Positions 24,493 to 32,621 of a DNA stretch of 50,826 nt are shown in pieces; the stretch's first letter is position 1; each line of letters begins with the position of its first letter. A program made the translations under genes and the position numbers. Origin of the DNA: Dehalococcoidia bacterium (GTDB taxonomy: Bacteria > Chloroflexota > Dehalococcoidia > UBA6926); contig VXMO01000054.1 in assembly GCA_009841045.1 (NCBI GenBank), forward strand, positions 1 through 50,826, given 5' to 3'. The notes beneath the pieces are model-generated. The model saw only the letters and a program-made list of their open reading frames with translations. It did not search any database and was not told where the DNA came from.

Positions 24493-25169
24493 GATTCTTC
24501 CTCCTCAAACTCCATGTCTTCAGGTTCTTTGTCCGCAAGTTGATTGAGTGCCCCGTGGCTACCCAGCCCCTCGTATTGCAGGGAGGCGGGCAGAGGGAAT
24601 GTTGTGGCATCAATGGCGTTGAGCGCCCGCGCCGCGAAATAATCGACAATTTCATCGACAGTGCGCGGTTTCAGATAGAAGGCGGGTGCGGGCATGAGAA
24701 TCATTGCACCCACCTCGGCCAGGCGCTTCATGTTGTCCAAGTGGATGGCGGACAAGGGAGACTCGCGGGGGATGAGCACCAGCGGACGCCGTTCCTTGAT
24801 GGTCACGTCCGCCGCCCGGCGAAGGAGATTGTCACCGAGGCCAACAGAAATGGCCGCCACCGTCGCCATACTGCACGCGGCGACGATCATTCCTCGCGTC
24901 GGGATTCCGCCACTGGCTATCGGCGCGCCAAGCTGCCTGGACGTGTAGAAAGAGAAGCAGTCATTGGCCGACCATTCATCAAGTGCCCGTGAGAAAGGCT
25001 CGTCCATCTCCTGCGCCCACACCTGCCGCCCGCCGGACGTGATAGTGCAGACCACAGGCGTGTCAGCCTCCAGCAGGGAGTCGATGATGCGCTTGGCGAT
25101 GGCTGCGCCGCTGCCGCCGGAGATTCCGACAATCACCGGGAGTTGAGTTGACTCTCTTTGCATCTGCAT
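24489..25169 (-). CDS. ubiX: UbiX-type flavin prenyltransferase
   Basis: Attaches a dimethylallyl unit to FMN to make prenylated FMN, the cofactor of UbiD decarboxylases. 226 aa with the family motifs GISGGSGAAIAKRI (FMN-binding), the ACSMATVAAISVGLGDNLLRRAADVTIKERRPLVLIPRE block and MPAPAFYLKPRTVDEIVD. It carries a Glu-rich C-terminal extension of about 25 residues. It overlaps ubiA by 1 nt (TGATG) and the SBP gene by 4 nt. In futalosine-pathway organisms such a gene is named mqnM; pathway membership here is inference. Confidence 0.9.
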   Translation of the reverse strand: MQMQRESTQLPVIVGISGGSGAAIAKRIIDSLLEADTPVVCTITSGGRQVWAQEMDEPFSRALDEWSANDCFSFYTSRQLGAPIASGGIPTRGMIVAACSMATVAAISVGLGDNLLRRAADVTIKERRPLVLIPRESPLSAIHLDNMKRLAEVGAMILMPAPAFYLKPRTVDEIVDYFAARALNAIDATTFPLPASLQYEGLGSHGALNQLADKEPEDMEFEEEES

Positions 25170-26071
25170 CAGGTGTTACCCATCAGAACGGCGACAGCCG
25201 TGAAGATAAAGACGATGATTGCGATGACACCGTTGATGTTGAAGAAGGCGATGGTGACATGGGAGAAATCGTCCGCCTTGACAAGCGAATGCTCCCAAGC
25301 GAGCAGTGCGGCGGCGATGGCAACGCCGATGTAGTACGGCCACGCAAGGCTCATCATCACCCCCAGCGCGATCAGGAACACGATTGTCAGGAAGTGGGTT
25401 ACGCGTGCCCACCTCAGTGCTGCGGCAATGCCCCACTTGACGGGGATTGTGTGTATCTTGCGCGGGATGTCGAAGTCGTAGTCCATGCACTGGTAGATGA
25501 GATCAAACCCGGCCACCCACGTTGTGACGGCCATCGCGAGAATGACAGCCTCTAGAGGAAGTTCCCCGGCAACGCCGATCCAGCCGCCTGCAGGCGCGAT
25601 GCCGTCGGCGAATCCCAGCCAGTAGTGCCCCGTCCACGTAAATCGCTTGGCGTAGGAATAGGTGATAACAATGACAGCCGCGACAGGCGCGAGTATAAGC
25701 GCGAGCGTGTTCAGCATATATGCGGCGAAGAAGAAGATCACGAGACTGACAAGCAACATGCCGAGCATGTCCGACGGGCGGAGGAGTTTCTGGGGGAGGG
25801 CACGCATGGCGGTGCGTGGGTTCTCCGCGTCCATCTCGCGGTCGATGAGACGGTTCGCGCTCATTGCAACGGTGCGCGCGGCGACCATCGCCACGGTGAT
25901 CCAGATGAATTGAGAGAGCGTCGGCCAGCCGCCCGCGGCAAGAATCATGCCGAGGTAAGCGAAGGGTAGAGCGAAGATGGAGTGCTCGAACCGGATGGAA
26001 TCGAGCATGATGCCGAGACGGCCCATAAAGGACCAGGGGCGTGGGAGCGGCGGGCGGCCGACGGAATCCAT
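25169..26071 (-). CDS. ubiA: UbiA-family aromatic polyprenyltransferase (MqnP-like)
   Basis: 300-aa integral membrane prenyltransferase with about eight or nine helices. The two Asp-rich metal/diphosphate sites are NRLIDREMD near residue 73 and YQCMDYDFD near residue 196. The N-terminal DSIRFEHSIFALPFAYLGMILA is typical of the 4-hydroxybenzoate / naphthoate UbiA-like branch found in menaquinone (futalosine) gene sets, where it is called MqnP. It attaches a polyprenyl chain to an aromatic acid at the inner membrane. Coupled by 1-nt TGATG overlaps to ubiD upstream and ubiX downstream. Confidence 0.9.
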   Translation of the reverse strand: MDSVGRPPLPRPWSFMGRLGIMLDSIRFEHSIFALPFAYLGMILAAGGWPTLSQFIWITVAMVAARTVAMSANRLIDREMDAENPRTAMRALPQKLLRPSDMLGMLLVSLVIFFFAAYMLNTLALILAPVAAVIVITYSYAKRFTWTGHYWLGFADGIAPAGGWIGVAGELPLEAVILAMAVTTWVAGFDLIYQCMDYDFDIPRKIHTIPVKWGIAAALRWARVTHFLTIVFLIALGVMMSLAWPYYIGVAIAAALLAWEHSLVKADDFSHVTIAFFNINGVIAIIVFIFTAVAVLMGNT

Positions 26072-27546
26072 CAGATGCCGTACTCCGCCCAGCGCCGTGT
26101 GACCTTGTCAACGACTTCCGGGTCCATGGTGATGTCCGGCATCCACTGACGCTCGCCCATCTCGCCCTCGCCGGATTTGCGGGTGGCATCGATACCGATT
26201 TTGCTGCCGACGCGGGCCGTTGGGGAGGCAACATCGAGATCGTCAATCGGCCCGTCGGCGAAGATGATGTCGCGCCGTGGATCAACGTTGTTGGACAGTC
26301 GCCACACGACCTCTGAGGGGTCATGGATATCCACGTCATCGTCAAAGACGGCGATAGCCCGTGCTAAAGACATCAGTCCCAATCCCCACATGCCGCTCAC
26401 AGTCTTCTGTACGTGGCCGGGGTATTCCTTCTTGATGGAAACGAGCACCAAGTTGTGGAAGACGCCCTCTGCCGGCATGTGAACATCAACAATCTCAGGC
26501 AGCATCAACCGCATGAGGGGCAGGAAGAGGCGCTCCGTGGCGACCCCCATCCAATAGTCCTCCTGCGGTGGGCGGCCGACGACGATGGTGGGGTAGATGG
26601 GGTTGCGGCGATGAGTGATGGCCGTCACGTGAAAGACGGGATACTCATCCTGGATAGAGTAGTAGCCTGTGTGGTCGCCGAATGGGCCTTCAGGACGCCG
26701 CTCCGACGGATCAACGTAACCCTCGATGATGTACTCGGCCTGCGCAGGCACGTCGAGATCAACCGTGATGCCCTTGGCAACGGGCACGGGTTGGCCCCGC
26801 AAGAATCCCGCCAACACGTATTCGCTGACATCGGCGGGCAACGGGGCGGATCCGGCCCATATGAGAGCCGGATCGCCGCCCAGCGCCACCGCGACCTCCA
26901 TGCGTCCCGCGCCGCGCTCTGCCGACGCTCGCTCATGCTGCGTGCCGACCTTGTGTGTCTGCCAGTGCATCCCGGTGGTGTTCTTGTCATAGACCTGCAT
27001 GCGGTACATGCCGAGGTTGTGCGTGCCCGAATCAGGGTCTTTCGTGATGACGAGGGGCAGCGTGATATAGCGTCCTGCGTCCTGCGGCCAGGTCTTGAGA
27101 ATGGGCAGTGAGAGGAGATCAACGTCATCGCCCTGCATGATGACTTCCTGCGCCGGCGCATCCTCACGCTCGACGGTGCGCGGCCCGATACGCCCCAGCT
27201 TTACAAGGTCGCCTAGCATACGCAGCTTGCTCATCAAGCCCTCGGGCGGGCCGCCCTGCGCCATCGCCATCATCTTTTCGATTTGCGCGGGGAGCTCATC
27301 CAGTTTCTCCACGCCGAGCGCCCACGCAGCGCGCTGCTCAGTCCCATACATGTTGATGAGCACCGGCGTGTCGGTGTAACCCTCAACGTTCTCGAAGAGG
27401 AGGGCAGGGCCGCCCTCGCGGAGGACGCGCTGCGTAATCTCCGTGATTTCAAGATCCCACGTGACGGGCGCCGTGATGCGCTTGAGTTCGCCGCGTCCCT
27501 CAAGGAACTTGATGAACTCGCTTAGGTCTCGATATGCCTGTGCCAT
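26071..27546 (-). CDS. ubiD: UbiD-family prFMN-dependent decarboxylase (MqnL-like)
   Basis: Reversible decarboxylase of aromatic or unsaturated acids that needs prenylated FMN from UbiX and Mn/K. 491 aa, normal length. Conserved blocks: LPILKTWPQDAGRYITLPLVITKDP, NLGMYRMQVYDKNTTGMHW (with the active-site arginine), VPAQAEYIIEGYVDP and EGPFGDHTGYYS (catalytic Glu pair region). Adjacent ubiA and ubiX suggest action on a prenylated aromatic acid, as in menaquinone (MqnL) or ubiquinone synthesis; decarboxylation of an imported aromatic acid is the alternative. The ATG at 27546 lies 2 nt after the tetR stop, with GGAG upstream inside tetR. Confidence 0.92.
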   Translation of the reverse strand: MAQAYRDLSEFIKFLEGRGELKRITAPVTWDLEITEITQRVLREGGPALLFENVEGYTDTPVLINMYGTEQRAAWALGVEKLDELPAQIEKMMAMAQGGPPEGLMSKLRMLGDLVKLGRIGPRTVEREDAPAQEVIMQGDDVDLLSLPILKTWPQDAGRYITLPLVITKDPDSGTHNLGMYRMQVYDKNTTGMHWQTHKVGTQHERASAERGAGRMEVAVALGGDPALIWAGSAPLPADVSEYVLAGFLRGQPVPVAKGITVDLDVPAQAEYIIEGYVDPSERRPEGPFGDHTGYYSIQDEYPVFHVTAITHRRNPIYPTIVVGRPPQEDYWMGVATERLFLPLMRLMLPEIVDVHMPAEGVFHNLVLVSIKKEYPGHVQKTVSGMWGLGLMSLARAIAVFDDDVDIHDPSEVVWRLSNNVDPRRDIIFADGPIDDLDVASPTARVGSKIGIDATRKSGEGEMGERQWMPDITMDPEVVDKVTRRWAEYGI

Positions 27547-27548
27547 GT

Positions 27549-28175
27549 TTAGTCAGTCTCCGTGCCGGTGGATGAGGTGCCCGCCGTTCTCACTCCCACG
27601 CTTGAAAGCAGGATCGACTTCAATTGCGGCGCGGCTGATGTAAGTGGCGACGGCTCACCAGTGTACAGCCACCGGAGGATGATCTCATTCAGTGCGCCCA
27701 TCCACGCGTAGGAAGCAAGGGTTGTATCGAGTGGCGGGATGGAGCCGTCAGCAACGGCGGCGTCCAGCCGCTCGCGAATCAGCGCGGCAAAGCGGTCATG
27801 GAGGGTCAGCAGCGGCTCATCAAAGGAGGGGCCCAAACCAACGGCCATCAGCACCTTGGCGAGCCGGGCATGATTTGCAAAGGTCTGAAGCGTCGCTTCA
27901 ATTACCGCGCCGGCCTGCTCAACACCGCTGCTCCGACTTTCGATTGATTCATGCGCATCGGACAGCAGCCTATCTGCGAACCGATTGACGAGCGCGAAGA
28001 AAATCTCGCGCTTGCCGGGGAAATGGAAATAGATGCCGCCTTTGGAGCCGCCGGAGGCATGGGCGATGTCATCGACGCTTGCGCCGTGGTAACCGGAGTC
28101 GGCAAAGACCTGCGCGGCGGCTTCGAGGATGCGCTCGCGTGTGGCGGCCTTTCCGCCGTCTGAAACCGTTGAGAT
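27549..28175 (-). CDS. TetR-family regulator with apparent ATC start codon
   Basis: A complete TetR regulator of 208 aa can be read on the minus strand: TRERILEAAAQVFADSGYHG, then the helix-turn-helix ASVDDIAHASGGSKGGIYFHF and PGKREIFFALVNRFADRLL, followed by a ligand-binding domain to 27549. The frame opens at a stop at 28218-28220, and no ATG, GTG or TTG occurs before the HTH. The only initiator at the right place is ATC at 28175-28173, six nt after a perfect GGAGG (28186-28182). An ATG/GTG-only gene finder would report just the C-terminal half from the internal GTG at 27854. It heads the ubiD-ubiA-ubiX-ABC operon and probably represses it. Confidence 0.8.
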   Translation of the reverse strand: MSTVSDGGKAATRERILEAAAQVFADSGYHGASVDDIAHASGGSKGGIYFHFPGKREIFFALVNRFADRLLSDAHESIESRSSGVEQAGAVIEATLQTFANHARLAKVLMAVGLGPSFDEPLLTLHDRFAALIRERLDAAVADGSIPPLDTTLASYAWMGALNEIILRWLYTGEPSPLTSAAPQLKSILLSSVGVRTAGTSSTGTETD

Positions 28176-28193
28176 GTTCGTCCTCCATACAAA

Positions 28194-28211
28194 ACCGACT
28201 GACCAGTCGGT
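28194..28211. promoter_or_regulatory. TetR-type operator
   Basis: Perfect inverted repeat ACCGACT-GACC-AGTCGGT, 18 nt, close to the ACCGAC...GTCGGT half-sites common for TetR-family repressors. It lies between the -10 box and the ribosome-binding site of tetR, about +8 to +25 of the predicted transcript, so binding would block elongation or initiation. Confidence 0.7.
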
Positions 28212-28225
28212 CGGTGACTATAACC

Positions 28226-28254
28226 ACTCTATTGGAGGGCGTATAGGTGGTCAA
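28226..28254 (-). promoter_or_regulatory. Promoter of the tetR-ubiDAX-ABC operon
   Basis: On the minus strand TTGACC (28254-28249) and TAGAGT (28231-28226) are 17 nt apart. Transcription would begin near 28219, just before the operator. Confidence 0.6.
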
Positions 28255-28274
28255 TGGGGGATACCGTGCTGCGC

Positions 28275-28280
28275 TACACT
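28275..28280 (+). promoter_or_regulatory. -10-like box next to the start of the DUF4287/SRPBCC gene
   Basis: TACACT ends 7 nt before the ATG at 28288, and there is no Shine-Dalgarno sequence. This geometry implies a leaderless transcript. No clear -35 box. Confidence 0.35.
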
Positions 28281-28287
28281 AAACACC

Positions 28288-28851
28288 ATGACTACACGTA
28301 AGAGTCGTTCCGAGGCTTCTCCGGAGGCTGTGATTAAGGCCACGGGCAAGAGCCCGGAGGAGTGGAACTCCATCCTGGATGCGGCGGGGGCGCGGGACCT
28401 GACGCACAAGGAGATCGCGACGATGCTTCGGGAGGAGCACGGCGTCTCTCCATGGTGGAGCCAACATGTGACCGTCAACTATGAGCGGTCCCGCGGGATG
28501 CGGGAGCGGCATCAGACCACGCGGGGCTACCAGGTCAGCGTGAGCAAGACACTCCCTGTGCCCCTTTCGGACATCTATGGTGCCTTTACCGATCTCTCGC
28601 GTCGGGGCCAATGGCTGCCGGAAGCACCAATCACCGTGCGCAAGGACACACCTGAGAAAACAACCCGCGCGACGTGGACGGACGGCGACGGCACCGAAAC
28701 GAGCCTTGATATCAGCTACTACGCGAGCGGCGACAACAAGAGCCGCATCACGGTGATGCAGTCAAAGCTGGTCGGTTCAGATGACGTGGAAGCGCGGCGG
28801 GCTTATTGGAAGGCGGCACTGGAGCGGCTGGCGGAATATGTAAAGGAGTAG
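28288..28851 (+). CDS. DUF4287 plus SRPBCC domain protein
   Basis: 187-aa two-domain protein. Residues about 12-70 match the DUF4287 pattern (ATGKSPEEWNSILDAAG, then LTHKEIATMLREEHGVSPWWSQHVTVNYERSRG). Residues 75-187 look like an SRPBCC/AHSA1 ligand-binding domain (VSKTLPVPLSDIYGAFTDLSRRGQWLP at the start, then the KAALERLAEYVKE helix). The fusion is known among proteins of unknown function. Divergent from tetR across the operator region, so it might share that control. Confidence 0.8.
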   Translation: MTTRKSRSEASPEAVIKATGKSPEEWNSILDAAGARDLTHKEIATMLREEHGVSPWWSQHVTVNYERSRGMRERHQTTRGYQVSVSKTLPVPLSDIYGAFTDLSRRGQWLPEAPITVRKDTPEKTTRATWTDGDGTETSLDISYYASGDNKSRITVMQSKLVGSDDVEARRAYWKAALERLAEYVKE

Positions 28852-28862
28852 CCTGAGTTCCG

Positions 28863-30746
28863 TTAGTTGTCTTCCGCCGCGTCCTCCGCGCCGCCTGCGG
28901 GGGCGGTGAGAGCAGCGGATGGGGTGGTGTGTCCGTTTGTTGACTCCACCGCGTAAGAGATTGCGTTGAGGCGGGCGTAGATGCCGTTATTGGCCAGCAG
29001 TTGATTGTGAGTGCCGCTTTCAACGATCGCGCCGTTGTCCATGACCACGATGCGTGACGCCTCACGAATGGTGGAGAGCCGGTGGGCAATGACGAATGAC
29101 GTGCGGCCCGGCAGGAGCCGCCGCAGCGCGTCCTGGATGCGGGCCTCGGTGCGTGTATCGATGTTGGCCGTCGCCTCATCGAGGATTAGGATGCGGGGAT
29201 CGGCGAGGATGGCGCGGGCGAAGCTGACAAGCTGCCGGTGGCCGACGCTGAGGTTCGCGCCGCGCTCCTGAAGCTCCGTGTCGTAGCCGTTATCCATGTG
29301 CATGATGATCTCGTGCAGTCCGGCTCCCCGCGCCGCCGACTCCACCTCCGCGCGTGTCGCGTCGGGTTTTCCAAATCGTATATTCGCCTCGATGGTGTCT
29401 GAGAACAGGAACGGTTCCTGCGGTACGATGCCCATCTGGTGCGCGAGGCTCTCATGCTGTACGTCTCGCACGTCAAGGCCATCAATGGTGATGCGCCCGC
29501 TTGTTACGTCGTAGAAGCGCGCGATGAGGCTGACGAACGTCGTCTTGCCCGCGCCTGTCTCACCCACGAGCGCGATGGTCTCGCCCGGCTCCGCATCAAG
29601 CGAGACGTTCCGTAGCACCGGTATGTCGTCTGCGTATGAGAATGAAACGTTCTCGAATGCGACACGTCCCTTGATAGGTGGTATGGCCTGTGCGCCTTGC
29701 TTATCCGCGACCTGCGGCTGAGTGTCTAACAGCTCGAAGATGCGCTGGCCGGATGCCATGGCGCGCTGAAGTTCCGTGTACTGCATGGTGATGTTGCGGA
29801 TGGGATCAAAGAACCGCTGCACCCACAGTGTGAACGCCACCAGGAATCCAACTGTCAGAGCGCCCTGCAATACCTGCCATCCACCGTAGATGATCACTAC
29901 TGCCATCGAAATGCCGACCATAATCTCTACCGCCGGGAACATGCCCGCAGTCAGGCGGGAGGCACGCAGGTTGGCGTCAAGGTGGTCGTAGTTGATCTGG
30001 TCAAAGCGGCGCATGTTCTCGTCCTCGCGATTCATGCTCTGGACGACGCGTACGCCGGAAACGTTCTCTTGCAAGCTCCCGTTCACGACGGATATGGCTC
30101 GGCGTACACGGAGGAATGCCACACGTGCCCGCCGTTGCCAGAAGATCGAAATGACGATAAGGGCAGGGACAACGCTGAGCGTAACCGAGGCAAGTGACCA
30201 ATCCATGACGAACATAATGACGACGATGCCAACTAGGGTTAGCACATCGCTGAGCGTCCCGATGATGCCGCCTGTCATGACCTGCTGAATCTGCTCAACG
30301 TCGCTGACGACCCGGGACATGAGCCGCCCCACCTGCTGCTTGTCATAGAAGCTCAACGATTGTTTCTGGAGGTGGCCAAAGAGTTGAGTGCGGATGTTGA
30401 CGAGCATCGCGTGCGCGACCTTGGCCATGTAGCGTGATTGTAGCCACAGGCCGATGGCATTGATTACGACGAGTCCGAAGAACAGGCCCGCCATCCACGC
30501 CAGCCGCGCAGTGTTGCCGGTGGCGATGGCGGTATCAACGGTGAGGCCGATAAACAAGGGCATTGCGACACTGCTGAACGTCGCGGCCAGCATACCGATG
30601 ACGGCAATCGCGGCCCACAGCTTGAATTGGCCGATGTAGGGAATCAGCCGGACGAGAATGCGCTTGTCATAGACTGCGCCAAGAGTCTCATCGTCCCAGC
30701 CGTCGTAGTTGGCGTAACCGCCTCCTCCGCCCCCGCCGCCCATCAT
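28863..30746 (-). CDS. ABC exporter half-transporter with canonical Walker B
   Basis: 627-aa fused membrane-NBD half of a type IV (MsbA/BmrCD-like) exporter. Six membrane helices are in residues about 40-340. The NBD has Walker A GETGAGKTT, Walker B ILILDEATANID with the catalytic Glu, and H-loop AHRLSTI. The signature is altered to LSVGHRQL instead of LSGGQ. Because its partner (next gene) has the reverse defect, the two make a heterodimer with one full and one degenerate ATP site. The N-terminus has an unusual run of eight Gly right after MM; the tail is rich in Ala. The ATG at 30746 overlaps the partner stop by 4 nt. Confidence 0.9.
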   Translation of the reverse strand: MMGGGGGGGGYANYDGWDDETLGAVYDKRILVRLIPYIGQFKLWAAIAVIGMLAATFSSVAMPLFIGLTVDTAIATGNTARLAWMAGLFFGLVVINAIGLWLQSRYMAKVAHAMLVNIRTQLFGHLQKQSLSFYDKQQVGRLMSRVVSDVEQIQQVMTGGIIGTLSDVLTLVGIVVIMFVMDWSLASVTLSVVPALIVISIFWQRRARVAFLRVRRAISVVNGSLQENVSGVRVVQSMNREDENMRRFDQINYDHLDANLRASRLTAGMFPAVEIMVGISMAVVIIYGGWQVLQGALTVGFLVAFTLWVQRFFDPIRNITMQYTELQRAMASGQRIFELLDTQPQVADKQGAQAIPPIKGRVAFENVSFSYADDIPVLRNVSLDAEPGETIALVGETGAGKTTFVSLIARFYDVTSGRITIDGLDVRDVQHESLAHQMGIVPQEPFLFSDTIEANIRFGKPDATRAEVESAARGAGLHEIIMHMDNGYDTELQERGANLSVGHRQLVSFARAILADPRILILDEATANIDTRTEARIQDALRRLLPGRTSFVIAHRLSTIREASRIVVMDNGAIVESGTHNQLLANNGIYARLNAISYAVESTNGHTTPSAALTAPAGGAEDAAEDN

Positions 30747-32560
30747 GGCCGCGTTCCTCCAACGGTTATTGCATCTGGGGCGGCCTGGTAAGCCTCTTCC
30801 TGGTGGCGTAGCTGTAGTTCGTAGATCTGGCGATAGGGCCCGGGATACGCGATAAGCTCCGCGTGGGTCCCCCGTTGGACGATGCGGCCTTGATCCAACA
30901 CGAGAATCTGGTCGGCTCGCAGAACACTGGCCAACCGCTGAGCGACGACGATTGTCGTGCGGTTCTCCATTACGCGGTCGAGCGCCTGCTGGATTGATCT
31001 CTCCGTTTCGGCGTCCACGCTGGAGAGGGAATCATCCAGGATCAGGATGCGCGGGTCGAGCAGCAGGGTTCGGGCGATGGCGAGCCGTTGCCGCTGTCCG
31101 CCGGAGAGGTTGATGCCGCGCTCGCCCACCCACGTGTCATATTGGTCGGGCAGGCTGCGGATAAAGCTGTCCAAGCGGGCGGCGCTGGCCGCGGCGATGA
31201 TTTCCTCCTCCGGCGCTTCAGGCACGCCATAGGCGATGTTGTCGCGGATTGTCGCCGAGAAAAGGAAGACATCCTGCTGGACAAGGCCGATTGAGCCGCG
31301 CAGGTGATCCAGTGTCATGTTCCGCACGTCCTCGCCGTCGATGACGACTGCGCCGCGCGTCGGGTCGTAGAACCTTGGAATAAGGCTGACGAGCGTTGTC
31401 TTGCCACTGCCCGTTGCCCCGACTACGGCGATGACCTGCCCGGGCTCCGCCACAAAGGTTACGTCCTGCAGCACGTCATCCCGTCCGCCGTATCCGAACG
31501 AGACGTTGTTGAATGCAATCCGGCCGGCCACAACGGCGTTGTCGGTGGCGTTCGGCTTCTCGCGCACCTCAGGACGGGCGTCCAGAATCTCAAAGATGCG
31601 TTCACCGGAGGCGACGGCGCGGGAAAGCTGATTGCCGAGCCAGCCGATCATGCGGACGTAAACCGTAATCGTCAGCAGATAGAACAGAAATGCGGTGAGG
31701 TCGCCAGGTGTGAGATCACCTTGCATGACCATGTACCCGCCGTAGAGTAACTGGATGCCCGCTGCAAAGTAGACGGAGAATGTCATCAACGACGTGTTGA
31801 GGGCCTGTTCATCGTTGGCCGTGATATTCCGCTCGTAGAGTATGTGCGCCTGCTTGTTGAATCGCTCCGTCTCCTCTTTTTCGCGTCCAAACGCCTTCAC
31901 CACACGCATTCCGGACAAGCTTTCCTGGAGGACGGTGCTCAAGGCAGCCATTTCCTGCTGCACGGAGAGCCAGACGGGCCGCAAGCGGCGGCTTGTTCGC
32001 GTGGTGCGGTACGCAATGAACGGCAGGACGGCTAAAGTCACCAATGCCAACTGCCAATTGGATTGAAGCAGCACAACCGTGACCATCAGGAGCATCACGG
32101 CGACTTGAACGATGCGGACCAACGCGAAACTGATCAGCATGCGTACGGACTCCACGTCCGCCGTCGCCCGCGACATCAGTTCGGCTGTGCGTGACGTATC
32201 AAAGAAGGAGAAGCTCTGTCGCTGGAATCGGTCGTACATGGCGTTGCGGAGGTCGTACGCAACGAGCTGGGAGACGGCCTGGCTGAAATAGCTCTGGCCG
32301 TACGAAGTAGCTCCGCGGATGATGGCCGCAACCAGGATCCACGCGGCAACGGTGAAAATGGTGCCTAACGACGCCTGCTCAACAAGTCGGTCGACTGCTT
32401 GCCCAAAGAGCCACGGAATGACCAGGGCACTTGCGCTGGAAATGAACAGCAGGACATACGTGAGCGTTGCCCTATGCCAATACGGCACGAGGAATGTCTG
32501 GAGCCGTAAGAATATCCGAACGTTATACCAAACGCCCGACTTTTGGGCGGGACGGTTCAT
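30743..32560 (-). CDS. ABC exporter half-transporter with degenerate Walker B
   Basis: 605-aa half-transporter, six membrane helices then an NBD. Walker A GATGSGKTT, perfect signature LSGGQRQRLAIAR, but Walker B reads ILILDDSLSSVD, with Asp where the catalytic Glu belongs. This is the BmrC/TM287-type change. Combined with LSVGH in the partner, site 1 (this Walker A/B with the partner signature) is degenerate and site 2 is intact. I choose ATG 32560 rather than the TTG at 32569, because a TATACT box overlaps that TTG and no Shine-Dalgarno is present. Substrates of such exporters are drugs, lipids or peptides; none is indicated. Confidence 0.9.
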   Translation of the reverse strand: MNRPAQKSGVWYNVRIFLRLQTFLVPYWHRATLTYVLLFISSASALVIPWLFGQAVDRLVEQASLGTIFTVAAWILVAAIIRGATSYGQSYFSQAVSQLVAYDLRNAMYDRFQRQSFSFFDTSRTAELMSRATADVESVRMLISFALVRIVQVAVMLLMVTVVLLQSNWQLALVTLAVLPFIAYRTTRTSRRLRPVWLSVQQEMAALSTVLQESLSGMRVVKAFGREKEETERFNKQAHILYERNITANDEQALNTSLMTFSVYFAAGIQLLYGGYMVMQGDLTPGDLTAFLFYLLTITVYVRMIGWLGNQLSRAVASGERIFEILDARPEVREKPNATDNAVVAGRIAFNNVSFGYGGRDDVLQDVTFVAEPGQVIAVVGATGSGKTTLVSLIPRFYDPTRGAVVIDGEDVRNMTLDHLRGSIGLVQQDVFLFSATIRDNIAYGVPEAPEEEIIAAASAARLDSFIRSLPDQYDTWVGERGINLSGGQRQRLAIARTLLLDPRILILDDSLSSVDAETERSIQQALDRVMENRTTIVVAQRLASVLRADQILVLDQGRIVQRGTHAELIAYPGPYRQIYELQLRHQEEAYQAAPDAITVGGTRP

Positions 32561-32568
32561 AACATCCA

Positions 32569-32574
32569 AGTATA
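32569..32574 (-). promoter_or_regulatory. -10 box giving a leaderless ABC exporter transcript
   Basis: TATACT on the minus strand ends 8 nt before the ATG at 32560. The transcript would start at or within 2 nt of the start codon. The -35 region is weak. Confidence 0.4.
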
Positions 32575-32621
32575 GCGCGAGTTACGTTCACTTTGCCCGA
32601 CTTAAGCGACCCGGGTTGACT

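Noticed and set aside
27902-28192. Minus-strand ATG-initiated frame covering the TetR N-terminal region
   Set aside because: It is in a different frame, rich in Ser/Pro/Ala and without a motif. The true TetR HTH is read in the frame ending at 27549.
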